Shown piece after piece: positions 1 through 6,535 of a stretch of 35,651 nucleotides of DNA; within the stretch, counting starts at the first letter, position 1; every line of letters begins with the position of its first letter. The stretch comes from Dehalococcoidia bacterium (lineage in GTDB: Bacteria; Chloroflexota; Dehalococcoidia; SM23-28-2; RBG-16-64-32). A program made the position numbers and the translations under genes. The notes under the pieces are model-generated. The model was not told the origin of the DNA. It did not search any database and saw nothing but the letters and a program-made list of their open reading frames with translations. The stretch is from positions 1-35,651 of the forward strand of contig JAUSFE010000105.1 of assembly GCA_030649945.1 (NCBI GenBank). Direction: 5' to 3'.

Positions 1-150
1 GCACCTGCTCCACCGTCACGAACGGCGAGACGCCGGCCAGCCGCAGGTGGCGGTCCTCGTAATCGAACAGCGCCCAGGGCGTGACCACGCGCCAGGGCCC
101 CGTGCCGCGGGGCAGCCCCGCGCGCTCGCGGGCGCCCTCCGGGCTGCCCT
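1..150 (-). pseudogene. CoA-transferase subunit B-like, internal fragment
   Basis: Read on the minus strand, this segment encodes a stretch with RERAGLPRGTGPWRVVTPWA, then LFDYEDRHLRLAGVSPF and VTVEQV. This is the pattern of the beta subunit of family I CoA-transferases (glutaconate or 3-oxoacid CoA-transferase type), where a GTGP-x-RVVT strand is followed by a 'MRL..V.P.VTVE.V' segment near the C-terminus. The window edge cuts it downstream. Upstream, near 150, the reading runs directly into a transposase tail on the other strand, so no N-terminus is present here. Either an IS-mediated rearrangement truncated the gene or the junction is an assembly artefact. Family assignment rests on motif memory only. 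Confidence 0.5.
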
Positions 151-283
151 CCTCGCCTGGAACCACCGCTACGAATCGTGGCGCCTGCACCAGGCGCTCG
201 ACTATCTCACCCCGGACCAGTTCTACCAACAGTGGCTGTCCAAACAACCCCAACGAAAGGAGGCGGTGTCCGATATGTCTTGA
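150..283 (+). mobile_element. IS3/IS481-type transposase (integrase core), C-terminal remnant
   Basis: The plus frame ending at the TGA at 281-283 reads LLAWNHRYESWRLHQALDYL followed by TPDQFYQQW and a basic tail. The 'WN..Y...R.HQAL.YLTP..FY' block is the hallmark C-terminus of rve-type integrase transposases of the IS3/IS481 group. Only about 44 codons are recognisable: the DDE catalytic residues and the left part of the element are absent, and the sequence to the left belongs to a CoA-transferase-like frame on the opposite strand. This is a decayed or truncated insertion sequence. No terminal inverted repeat could be identified with confidence downstream (284-400). Confidence 0.6.
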
Positions 284-407
284 CCCCGCACACAGGCGAG
301 ACAAATTTCCGCCGGTGGTGTAGTCTGTGGGGGAGAAGGAATCGTCCGCACCAGATCAGACGGAGGGTAGCCTCGTCGTGATTGTCGGCGCTTCAATAGC
401 ATCCGGG

Positions 408-440
408 AGTCGGGGTCTCGCGACCCCGACTTGTGTTTTT
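408..440 (+). terminator. Strong GC hairpin followed by T-rich run
   Basis: Arms GTCGGGGTC (409-417) and GACCCCGAC (422-430) pair perfectly around the loop TCGC, extended by an A-T pair, and TTGTGTTTTT follows. This has the form of an intrinsic terminator. It lies only 18 bases before the next start codon, so it either ends transcription from the transposase side or acts as a leader attenuator of the downstream isomerase gene. I saw no recognisable riboswitch or T-box motif in 284-407. Confidence 0.6.
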
Positions 441-457
441 CCAGAACAGGAGGAAGC

Positions 458-1327
458 ATGAGGCCTGATATCCGGACGGCGGTGAAGGAGATACTGGCGG
501 ACCGTGAGCGGGGTGCGCGGCAGCTGGCGCTGGCGGCGCTGGAGGCGCTGCGCCCGGTCGCGGGCGCCTGCACGGGAGAGGAGTTCCGGGAGTGCGCGCG
601 GGCGCTGGCGCTGGCGCGGCCGATGATGGCGACGGTGGAGAACGCCATCGCCGCCGCCTGGGGCCGCTACCTGGAGACGGGGGACGCCGCGGGCGCCGTG
701 GCCGAGACGATAGAGCTTATAGAGATGGCGCCGGACGGCATGGAGATGGCGGCCAGCAAAGTGATCCCTGCGGAGACGATCATGACCTACAGCTACTCTT
801 CAACGGTGATCGAGCTGCTGTCCCGCCTGCGGCCGCGCCGCGTGATCGTCTCGGAGACGCGGCCGTTCAACGAAGGGCTGCGCGTGGCCCGGCAGCTCGT
901 CGCCGCCGGGGTCTCGGCGACGATGGTGACGGAGGCGCAGATGGCGCTCTTCGTGCAGGAAGCGGACGCCGTTGTCGTCGGCGCCGACACGATCCTGCCG
1001 GACGGCGATTTCATCAACCGCATCGGCACGCGGCTCCTGGCGCTGGCGGCGAAGGACGCGGAGGTGCCGTTCTATGCGGCGAGCGAAACGATGAAGGTGG
1101 CCGCGCCCTCCGAGCCGCTGCCCTTCGCCCCGGAGGAGGGGAAGGCGAGCGAGGTCTGCGGCGAAAAATGGCTGGAGGTCCGCAACGTGTACTATGAGCT
1201 GACGCCGGCCCGGCTGGTCACCTCGTACCTGACGGAGCAGGGGGTGCTGGAACCGGGGGAGGTGCAGCGCTACGCGCAGGAGGCGGACCGCCGCTGGCAG
1301 GCGCTGATGAACGGGAGCGAAGGGTAG
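458..1327 (+). CDS. IF-2B alpha/beta/delta-like protein (ribose-1,5-bisphosphate isomerase / MtnA-related)
   Basis: A 289-residue member of the eIF-2B/MtnA/ribose-1,5-bisphosphate isomerase superfamily. These enzymes convert phosphorylated aldoses to ketoses (methylthioribose-1-P to methylthioribulose-1-P, or ribose-1,5-bisP to ribulose-1,5-bisP). The N-terminal half is helical (REILADRERGARQ..). The C-terminal Rossmann-like half has the conserved blocks IMTYSYSSTV, VSETRPFNEG, VVGADTILPDG and NRIGTRLLALAAK. The ATG at 458 is chosen because AGGAGGAAGC precedes it; an in-frame ATG at 431 lies inside the upstream hairpin/T-run. No other methionine-salvage gene is nearby, so the substrate is unknown. 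The GADTI.PDG and NRIGT blocks fit better with ribose-1,5-bisphosphate isomerase or regulatory-subunit-like members than with a specific MtnA call. Confidence 0.8.
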   Translation: MRPDIRTAVKEILADRERGARQLALAALEALRPVAGACTGEEFRECARALALARPMMATVENAIAAAWGRYLETGDAAGAVAETIELIEMAPDGMEMAASKVIPAETIMTYSYSSTVIELLSRLRPRRVIVSETRPFNEGLRVARQLVAAGVSATMVTEAQMALFVQEADAVVVGADTILPDGDFINRIGTRLLALAAKDAEVPFYAASETMKVAAPSEPLPFAPEEGKASEVCGEKWLEVRNVYYELTPARLVTSYLTEQGVLEPGEVQRYAQEADRRWQALMNGSEG

Positions 1328-1331
1328 GGAA

Positions 1332-1355
1332 GGGGTCAGGGGGTCAGGGGGTCAA
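1332..1355. repeat. 8-bp tandem repeat, unit GGGGTCAG, three copies
   Basis: Three head-to-tail copies (1332-1339, 1340-1347, 1348-1355, the last ending CAA) lie immediately after the stop of the IF-2B-like gene. A second 8-bp tandem array with a different unit occurs at 5256-5300, also just after a stop codon. Confidence 0.85.
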
Positions 1356-1396
1356 GCCGCTAAGCGAAGTCCGTGGCGGCAACCGGTAACGGGTGC

Positions 1397-1417
1397 GGAA
1401 AAACGAGTTCTCGTCCC
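1397..1417. repeat. Dispersed repeat end (copy at 7367-7387)
   Basis: The 21-bp segment beginning GGAAAAACGA and ending TTCTCGTCCC recurs at 7367-7387 with one A/G difference. There it is part of the left end of a putative miniature element that runs to about 7600. The right-end sequence of that element also has a copy at 2426-2454, so 1391-2454 may be a larger relative of the same element. Confidence 0.7.
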
Positions 1418-1418
1418 C

Positions 1419-1601
1419 CGCTACGCGCACGTGGAGGACGCCGGCGCGAAGGATCTGGTAGGCAGCGCGGCGGGACAGATTGTGGGCCGGATGAACTCCG
1501 TGTGGCCTGTGCGAGAGGTGATCTACGACATGGCGCAGGAGTTCATGGAGGCCACGGAGCGGCTGGAGCAGTCGCTGGCGGCGGGGGTGCAGGACCGCTA
1601 G
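1419..1601 (+). pseudogene. C-terminal remnant, nitronate monooxygenase-like
   Basis: The frame ending at TAG 1599-1601 reads through AKDLVGSAAGQIVGRM, PVREVIYDMAQEFMEATERL and EQSLAAGVQDR. The spacing of an 'AGQ..G.....P..E.I..M..E...A..RL' segment resembles the C-terminal helix of nitronate monooxygenase / 2-nitropropane dioxygenase TIM-barrel enzymes. There is no start codon or upstream part; the frame begins directly after a repeat end at 1397-1417 that recurs at 7367-7387. About 60 codons remain. I take it as a gene truncated by a repeat or deletion; the family call is tentative. Confidence 0.35.
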
Positions 1602-1649
1602 ATCCGGGGCGTGCACGCAAGCGTTGAATACCGGCCGCCGTGGTGGGGT

Positions 1650-2273
1650 CTAAGCTTTCTTGCCCGACCCAGGTAAGCCGCCAGGCAAAGCTTTAACACT
1701 CGTCGATGGTTCGTCTCCTCTTGGGCGACTTTTCGGAGCGCGGGAAACCCCCGCACTAAAGCGGGAAACCCCCGCATGAAAGGGATTACGCCTGTGTGGG
1801 TTCACCTTGGGCTTTTTCGGCCTACCGTCCGACTTCGCCTGAATGGGTTCCACTTTCTTAGGCACCACTGCTTGGCGGGTTTCCGGGATCACGGCGCCTA
1901 TCATGAGTGCCTCGCCCCTTGCGAGCAGTGAAGACTTCACGTGGGCCCTTGCAATCACATCGCTTCCAGCACCGCCTATCGAGAACACGTCGTAGTTCTT
2001 TGTGTTGCGCTCGAACTGAAGATGGACAGGAAAAGTGGACCCCGACGCGCTTGCGGCCGCTTCCTCCTCGACGTTCGCCTGGTTGCCCTTCAGGTGCTTA
2101 CTGCGACGCGACAAAGAACCTCCAATCGACGCGTATGGCCCAATACCGGACGCATCGCTTGCGCCCCCTCCGATGACCCTGGCCAAACGCCGTTGATCCG
2201 TGCGCCGACCACTGTACCACGTCTGCCGAACATCTCCTGTGCCCGGCGCCCCCACCCCCCACCCGGGGGACAC
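1650..2273 (-). CDS. Doubtful hypothetical protein
   Basis: An open minus frame of 207 codons lies inside the repeat-rich interval. Its middle part (HLQFERNTKNYDVF, then DVIARAHVKSSLLARGEALM) looks protein-like and less GC-skewed than the flanks. It vaguely recalls small beta-strand proteins with a 'FE..TKN' start, which I cannot verify. The N-terminal part overlaps the GGGGGACACCCCC repeat. The C-terminal part contains the duplicated peptide AGVSRFSAGVSR, produced by the doubled GCGGGAAACCCCCGC sequence. No convincing ribosome-binding site precedes the ATG. It could be a real small gene extended by repeats, or a chance ORF. Confidence 0.22.
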   Translation of the reverse strand: MSPGWGVGAPGTGDVRQTWYSGRRTDQRRLARVIGGGASDASGIGPYASIGGSLSRRSKHLKGNQANVEEEAAASASGSTFPVHLQFERNTKNYDVFSIGGAGSDVIARAHVKSSLLARGEALMIGAVIPETRQAVVPKKVEPIQAKSDGRPKKPKVNPHRRNPFHAGVSRFSAGVSRAPKSRPRGDEPSTSVKALPGGLPGSGKKA

Positions 2274-2349
2274 CCCCTTCGACTGGTCTTGCGCTCCACT
2301 TCGGGCGGCCCGTGTTCAGCCCGGCGCGGATGTTCGTGCGACGGGTGGC

Positions 2350-2414
2350 GCTGAGGGCGCGGCACCCCCCACCCTACCCCCATCCCCGAGCGGCGCCCCT
2401 ACGGCGTGGTTCCG
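2350..2414. repeat. Dispersed repeat, copy of 9573-9714 type
   Basis: The sequence starting GCTGAGGGCGCGGCACCCC and ending near GGCGTGGTTCCG matches, with few differences, the two tandem copies at 9573-9645 and 9652-9714. Confidence 0.75.
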
Positions 2415-2425
2415 GGACAGGGCCT

Positions 2426-2454
2426 CTGCACTCTCCTTATTTCAGCACCCTGCT
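2426..2454. repeat. 29-bp repeat identical to 7568-7596
   Basis: Begins CTGCACTCTCCTTATTTC and ends AGCACCCTGCT. The copy at 7568-7596 is identical over 29 bases. Its reverse complement (AGCAGGGTG...) resembles the left end of the element at 7355, so it behaves as a terminal inverted repeat. Confidence 0.8.
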
Positions 2455-2571
2455 GGCCCGTTCCCTATCCACTGAGCGCCAAAGGCTGGCGCCCAGCCGC
2501 CGTTCCGCTACAATTGATGTCACGCCATCCCGGCGGCACAGGGGTAGTTCGTAGATCCGAGGAAGAACAGC

Positions 2572-3414
2572 GTGGCAGAACAGCGCGACTATTACTCCAT
2601 TCTCCAGGTCAACAGGGGCGCGGACCAGGACGCCATCGAGCGGGCGTACGAGCGCCTGGCGAAGATATATGACCCGGCCGTGAGCAGGAAGCCAAGGGCG
2701 GCGGTCCGCTTCAAGGAAATCAGCGAGGCCTACGCCGTGCTCAGCGATAAGAAGTCGCGCGCGGACTACGACCGCCGCCTCTCGCACAAGCCGGGCAGCA
2801 TCACGATCCCGGACAACCCCGTTTCCAGCTTCGTTTCGCGGAACTACATGTGGGTGGCGGCCGGCGGCGTGGTGGGCGCCATCGCCATCGCGCTCGTGCT
2901 GATCGTCACGCTCGGCGGCGGGGGCGACGGCAACGTCGTGGCCAACCAACCGTCGGGCAGCCCTTCCGCGGAAGGGTCGCCCACGGTCACGCCGGAGGGC
3001 CAGACGCCGGCGCCGGGCGCCCCGGCGAACCCGCCTGCCGTCTCGGGCGAGGAGAAGACGACCGACACCGGCCTGCGCTACATCGATGTCCAGGAGGGCA
3101 CCGGCGTCACGCCCAAGCCCGGCCAGACGGTGGTGGTGAACTACAGCGGCTGGCTGGAGTCCACCGGCGCCAAGTTTGACAGCTCCCTGGACCGCGGCCA
3201 GCCGTTTTCGTTCGTGCTGGGCGTGGGCCAGGTGATAGACGGCTGGGACCAGGGCCTGGGCACCATGAAAGTCGGCGGCCAGCGCCGCCTCATCGTCCCG
3301 CCCGCCCTGGGTTACGGCGAGCGTGGCGCAGGGACCACCATCCCCCCCAACTCCACGCTCATCTTCGACGTGGAGCTCCTGGACGTGACGGCGAGCGCCT
3401 CGCCCGGCCAGTAA
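2572..3414 (+). CDS. Membrane-anchored J-like / FKBP-type peptidyl-prolyl isomerase fusion
   Basis: 280 residues in three parts. Residues ~5-70 form a J-domain fold (RDYYSILQVNRGADQDAIER...FKEISEAYAVLSD). Residues ~92-115 are one transmembrane helix (MWVAAGGVVGAIAIALVLIV). A Pro/Ser/Gly-rich linker then leads to an FKBP domain at ~165-275 with the conserved VVVNYSGWL, FDSSLDRGQPFSF, QVIDGWDQGL and ALGYGERG blocks. The aromatic pocket residues are present, so proline isomerase activity is likely. The J-domain lacks the HPD tripeptide: the equivalent site reads YDPA, so DnaK stimulation by the usual mechanism is unlikely. The expected topology is J-like domain inside, FKBP outside, acting on secreted proteins. 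The start is GTG at 2572, after GAGGAAGAACAGC. A -10-like TACAAT lies at 2509. Confidence 0.9.
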   Translation: MAEQRDYYSILQVNRGADQDAIERAYERLAKIYDPAVSRKPRAAVRFKEISEAYAVLSDKKSRADYDRRLSHKPGSITIPDNPVSSFVSRNYMWVAAGGVVGAIAIALVLIVTLGGGGDGNVVANQPSGSPSAEGSPTVTPEGQTPAPGAPANPPAVSGEEKTTDTGLRYIDVQEGTGVTPKPGQTVVVNYSGWLESTGAKFDSSLDRGQPFSFVLGVGQVIDGWDQGLGTMKVGGQRRLIVPPALGYGERGAGTTIPPNSTLIFDVELLDVTASASPGQ

Positions 3415-3465
3415 TCGCCCGGCGGAGCAAGCGCGGTAAGAAGACCCGGAGAGGAAGCGATAACG

Positions 3466-5235
3466 ATGACGACAGAAACGCGACGCACAGAGGGCGGACC
3501 GATCGACTACTCGTCGTTCGAGTCCCCCGGCGGCCTGAACTGGTACCTGATCGACCCCAACCTGAGGGCGCTGATGGAGCGGCACCTGGCGCCGGCGGAC
3601 CGGGAGTGGGCGGAGGGCGTCCTGGTGCGCTGGGGGGAGCTCTGCGGGGGCCCCATTGCGCGGCGGGCGGAGGTGATCGACCGCAACCCGCCGCGGCTGG
3701 AGCGCTACGACGCCTGGGGCAACGAGATCGGTGAGATCGTCCACCACCCGGAGGCCATCGCCCAGAAGCGCGACATCTGGGACGAAGGGCCGCAGGGCGT
3801 GCGCGCCCGCGCCGGCCGGGAGATCCCCACGGTCCTGGGCTCAGCCTTCACGTACCTGCTTAGCCAGTCGGACACGGGCATGGTGTGCTCCACCGGCATG
3901 ACGGGCGGCGTGGAGTCGCTGGTGGCCAGGTACGCGCCGCCGGCGGTACGCGAGAGCATCCTGGCGCGGCTGCAGTCGCCCACTTTCGACGGCTCCTGGG
4001 ACGGCGCCATGTTCATGACGGAGATCCGCGGCGGCTCCGACCTGGCCACGAGCGAGACTGTGGCCCGGCAGGACGGCGAGCGCTGGCTGCTGAACGGCTC
4101 CAAGTGGTTCTGCTCAAACGTGGACGCGCGCGCCATCGCCACGCTGGCCCGGCCCGTGGGCGCCGCCGAAGGCTTGAGGGGCCTGGCCCTCTTCCTGGTG
4201 CCCGCCGAGCGCGCGGACGGCACGCGCAACGGTATCCACATCAAGCGCCTGAAGGACAAGCTGGGGACGCGCTCCGTGCCCACGGCGGAGGTGGATTTCG
4301 TGGACGCCGAAGCGCACATCATGAGCAACCCCCGCGCGGAAGCCGACTCCGAGGCGCGCGGCCTGAACCGCATGATGAGCATGGTGAACGGCTCGCGGCT
4401 GGGCGTGGCCACGATGGGCCTAGGCATCATGCGCCGCTCCTTCCTGGAGGCCGCGGTGTACGCCGCTCACCGGCTGGCGTTCGGCAAGCGTCTGGACGAG
4501 CACGCCATGGTGCGAGAGACGCTGGTGAACATGGTAGTGGCGCTGGAGGGCGCATCGGCGATGGTGTTTGAGGCAGCCTCGCTGGCGGGATCGACGGGCG
4601 ACGAGAAGGGGCGCCGCCTCTACCGCATCCTGGTGCCGCTGGCGAAGTTCCGGGGCGCCCGCGGCGGCCTGGAGCTAGCGAGCCAGGCCGTGGAGATGCT
4701 GGGCGGCAACGGCTACATAGAGACGTGGCCCAGCGCCCGCCAACTGCGGGACGCCCAGTGCCACACCATCTGGGAGGGCGCAGAGAACATCATCTGCCTG
4801 GACGTGCTGCGCGCCATGGCCAAGGAGAGCGCCCACGACGCCCTGCTGGACCGCGTGGACCGGGCGCTGGCCTCCGTTGAGCACCCGGCCCTGGCGGCGA
4901 TCAAGGACATCGCGGTGCAGGCGCGGCGGGACACGCAGGAGGTCATCGCCTTCCTGGCCCGCGCCGACAAAGACATCCGCCAGCTGCACGCCCGCCGCGT
5001 CACCGCCTGGCTGGCGGACCTGACCCAGGCAGCGCTGTTGCTGGAGCAGGCGGAGGACGAGCTGCGCCAGAGCGGCTCCGCCCGCAAGGCCGCCGTCGCC
5101 CGCCTGTTCGTGCGCGACCGGCTGCTGCAGTCGCCGCTGCGGGGCATCAGCGAGGACCGCTCCGTGCTGGACGCCTTCGAGTCGATTACCGGCTACGCGC
5201 CGCTGGACGTGTCGGCGCTGCCGGCGGGTGTGTAG
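3466..5235 (+). CDS. Acyl-CoA dehydrogenase, AidB-like
   Basis: 589 residues, the long type of acyl-CoA dehydrogenase with an extra N-terminal region and C-terminal extension, as in AidB. Visible blocks are SDTGMVCSTGMTGG (N-terminal alpha domain), FMTEIRGGSDLATSET (FAD/substrate loop), GERWLLNGSKWFCSN (beta domain) and QAVEMLGGNGYIETWPSARQ with RDAQCHTIWEGAEN (C-terminal FAD-binding domain). It is an FAD-dependent enzyme expected to oxidise acyl-CoA thioesters; E. coli AidB is linked to alkylation damage, but most relatives are metabolic. An ATG start follows GGAGAGGAAGCGATAACG. It is followed after 72 bp, including an 8-bp tandem array, by the siroheme decarboxylase pair; no functional link is obvious. 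Confidence 0.88.
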   Translation: MTTETRRTEGGPIDYSSFESPGGLNWYLIDPNLRALMERHLAPADREWAEGVLVRWGELCGGPIARRAEVIDRNPPRLERYDAWGNEIGEIVHHPEAIAQKRDIWDEGPQGVRARAGREIPTVLGSAFTYLLSQSDTGMVCSTGMTGGVESLVARYAPPAVRESILARLQSPTFDGSWDGAMFMTEIRGGSDLATSETVARQDGERWLLNGSKWFCSNVDARAIATLARPVGAAEGLRGLALFLVPAERADGTRNGIHIKRLKDKLGTRSVPTAEVDFVDAEAHIMSNPRAEADSEARGLNRMMSMVNGSRLGVATMGLGIMRRSFLEAAVYAAHRLAFGKRLDEHAMVRETLVNMVVALEGASAMVFEAASLAGSTGDEKGRRLYRILVPLAKFRGARGGLELASQAVEMLGGNGYIETWPSARQLRDAQCHTIWEGAENIICLDVLRAMAKESAHDALLDRVDRALASVEHPALAAIKDIAVQARRDTQEVIAFLARADKDIRQLHARRVTAWLADLTQAALLLEQAEDELRQSGSARKAAVARLFVRDRLLQSPLRGISEDRSVLDAFESITGYAPLDVSALPAGV

Positions 5236-5255
5236 CGGCAAACCGGAGGCGGTTA

Positions 5256-5300
5256 GCAATCAGGCAATCAGGCAATCAGGCAATCAGGCAATCAAGCAAT
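5256..5300. repeat. 8-bp tandem repeat, unit GCAATCAG, five to six copies
   Basis: Units at 5256, 5264, 5272 and 5280 are exact; the unit at 5288 ends CAA, and a sixth partial copy (GCAATC) starts at 5296. The array ends a few bases before the ATG at 5308 and occupies the place where a ribosome-binding site would be. Because the unit is 8 bp, a copy-number change would alter leader length. Confidence 0.92.
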
Positions 5301-5307
5301 CTCACAC

Positions 5308-5787
5308 ATGCGAACAAAGAGCGACACCGTCACCCTGGACCGCACCGATAAGCTGCTGATCAACCGCCTCCAGAAGGGGTTCCCGGTATCGCCGCGCCCG
5401 TACCTGGAGATCGGCGAGGCGCTGGGCATCGGTGAGCAGGGCGTGATCGAGCGCCTGCGCCGGCTGCTGGACGAGGGCGCCCTCACGCGGCTGGGCGCCA
5501 TCCTGAACGCGCCGCAGCTGGGCGGCGAGCGCACGCTGGCGGCGGTCGCCGCGCCCGCGGAGCGCCTGGAAGCAGTGATCGCCGCCATCAACCGCCACCC
5601 GCAGGTCTCCCACAACTACGAGCGCACGCACCGGTACAACCTCTGGTTTGTGATCTCTTCCGAGGACGCCGGCGACATCGAGCGCGTGATCCACGAGATC
5701 GAGGCGGAGACGGGGCTGCCGGTGATCAACCTGCCCACGCTGGAGGAGTACCGCGTGGAGTTCTACTACGAGCTGCCAGTCGACTAG
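5308..5787 (+). CDS. ahbA: Siroheme decarboxylase subunit AhbA-like (Lrp/AsnC fold)
   Basis: 159 residues with an Lrp/AsnC architecture: an N-terminal winged helix (DKLLINRLQKGFPVSPRPYL) and a C-terminal ligand domain. The diagnostic block is QVSHNYERTHRYNLWFV, matching the HNY..x..YNLWF signature of AhbA/NirD/NirG proteins. These decarboxylate siroheme to 12,18-didecarboxysiroheme, in the alternative haem (Ahb) or haem d1 route. The partner gene starts 4 bp downstream, and in characterised systems the two proteins act together. An ATG start at 5308 is preceded directly by the 8-bp tandem repeats and lacks a clear Shine-Dalgarno sequence, so initiation may depend on coupling or a leaderless transcript. 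No ahbC, ahbD or nir gene is present in the window. Confidence 0.85.
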   Translation: MRTKSDTVTLDRTDKLLINRLQKGFPVSPRPYLEIGEALGIGEQGVIERLRRLLDEGALTRLGAILNAPQLGGERTLAAVAAPAERLEAVIAAINRHPQVSHNYERTHRYNLWFVISSEDAGDIERVIHEIEAETGLPVINLPTLEEYRVEFYYELPVD

Positions 5788-5791
5788 GGAC

Positions 5792-6322
5792 ATGGAACAA
5801 GGACCAAGGAACAGGGCGGCGATCGGGGACCTTGAGCGGCGGCTGCTGCTGATCGTGCAGGAGGGCATCCCGCTGGTGACGGAGCCGTACCGGGAGATCG
5901 CGGAGCGGCTGGGGACGACGGAGGAGCAGGTGCTGGCGGCGCTGATCTCGCTGCTGGAGCGGCGGGCCATCAAGCGCCTGGCGGCCGTGCCCAACCACTA
6001 CGCCCTGGGGGTCACCCACAACGGCATGTCCGTCTGGAACGTGCCGGACGAGATCGCGGGCGAGATCGGCCGCAGGCTGGGGCAGCGGGACGAGATCACG
6101 CACTGCTACCGCCGGCCGCGCGCGCCCGGCTGGCCGTACAACGTCTTCGCCATGGTCCACGGCACGTCACGCGAGGAGGTGATGGCCAAGATCGAGGCGA
6201 TCAGCGGCGAGGCGGGCCTTGGGGGCTACGAGCACGACGTCCTCTTCAGCACGAGGCTGCTCAAGAAGCAGGGCATGCGCGTGCGCGCGCAGTCAAAGGC
6301 TGCGCGCAACGCGCAGGATTAG
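5792..6322 (+). CDS. ahbB: Siroheme decarboxylase subunit AhbB-like (Lrp/AsnC fold)
   Basis: 176 residues, homologous to the preceding gene. The N-terminal helix-turn-helix segment is IVQEGIPLVTEPYREIAERL. The family signature is ITHCYRRPRAPGWPYNVFAM, matching HCYRRP...WPYN of AhbB/NirL/NirH, where basic and histidine residues contact the siroheme carboxylates. It forms a two-gene unit with the upstream AhbA-like gene. Neither protein is likely to be a DNA-binding regulator, although automated annotation usually calls them Lrp regulators. The first residues (MEQGPRNRA) are encoded by GGAACAAGGACCAAGGAAC, a sequence resembling the repeat at 28480-28573, so the N-terminus may be repeat-derived; an alternative start further in cannot be excluded. 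Confidence 0.85.
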   Translation: MEQGPRNRAAIGDLERRLLLIVQEGIPLVTEPYREIAERLGTTEEQVLAALISLLERRAIKRLAAVPNHYALGVTHNGMSVWNVPDEIAGEIGRRLGQRDEITHCYRRPRAPGWPYNVFAMVHGTSREEVMAKIEAISGEAGLGGYEHDVLFSTRLLKKQGMRVRAQSKAARNAQD

Positions 6323-6482
6323 AAGTGGTCTGTGCGATGGCAAGTCACGAACGTCCCAGATCACGAGAGTTGCGCGCTCCACCTCACTGAGAAAGTATGG
6401 CTGCGGTACACGAACTGGAATGAAACGATTCGACGCTTCCATCAGATACCACGTGCTTGAACCATTGAGTGCCGAGAGGCAC

Positions 6483-6506
6483 CGCCTGCGCAACAAACCG
6501 CAGGCG
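6483..6506 (+). terminator. Hairpin between ahbB and hydrolase gene
   Basis: CGCCTGCG (6483-6490) pairs with CGCAGGCG (6499-6506) around CAACAAAC. There is no U-run, so this is a weak terminator candidate or a processing hairpin. The rest of 6323-6535 shows no supportable gene. Confidence 0.35.
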
Positions 6507-6535
6507 CCCGCCATCTAATCAGAGGGGAATTAGAG

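Larger units (their letters stand above)
1602..2571. other. 970-bp region with repeats and no secure gene
   Basis: No ORF here shows a recognisable domain. The stretch holds a doubled GCGGGAAACCCCCGC motif (about 1740-1774), a partial copy of the GGGGGACACCCCC element (about 2264-2280), a copy of the 'GCTGAGGGCGCGGCACC' element (2350-2414) that recurs twice at 9573-9714, and the 29-bp sequence at 2426-2454 that is identical to 7568-7596. A -10-like TACAAT lies at 2509-2514, upstream of the J/FKBP gene. Base composition at about 1780-2130 is less GC-rich than its surroundings, which suggests foreign or decayed DNA. Confidence 0.6.

Noticed and set aside
284..407. Riboswitch or T-box leader upstream of the IF-2B-like gene
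   Set aside because: Only a terminator-like hairpin and a small stem (TCCG...CGGA near 344-363) are seen. No conserved SAM, T-box or other aptamer core could be matched.
2437..3747. Minus-strand ORF of 436 codons
   Set aside because: It is the shadow of the J/FKBP and acyl-CoA dehydrogenase genes; those have unmistakable motifs and ribosome-binding sites.
5308..6322. Lrp/AsnC transcription regulators
   Set aside because: The fold is shared, but both proteins carry the siroheme decarboxylase signatures and occur as the usual adjacent pair.
6293..6514. Minus-strand ORF of 73 codons between ahbB and the hydrolase gene
   Set aside because: It overlaps the end of ahbB, has no ribosome-binding site and no recognisable family. 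It might be a gene fragment, but the evidence is insufficient.
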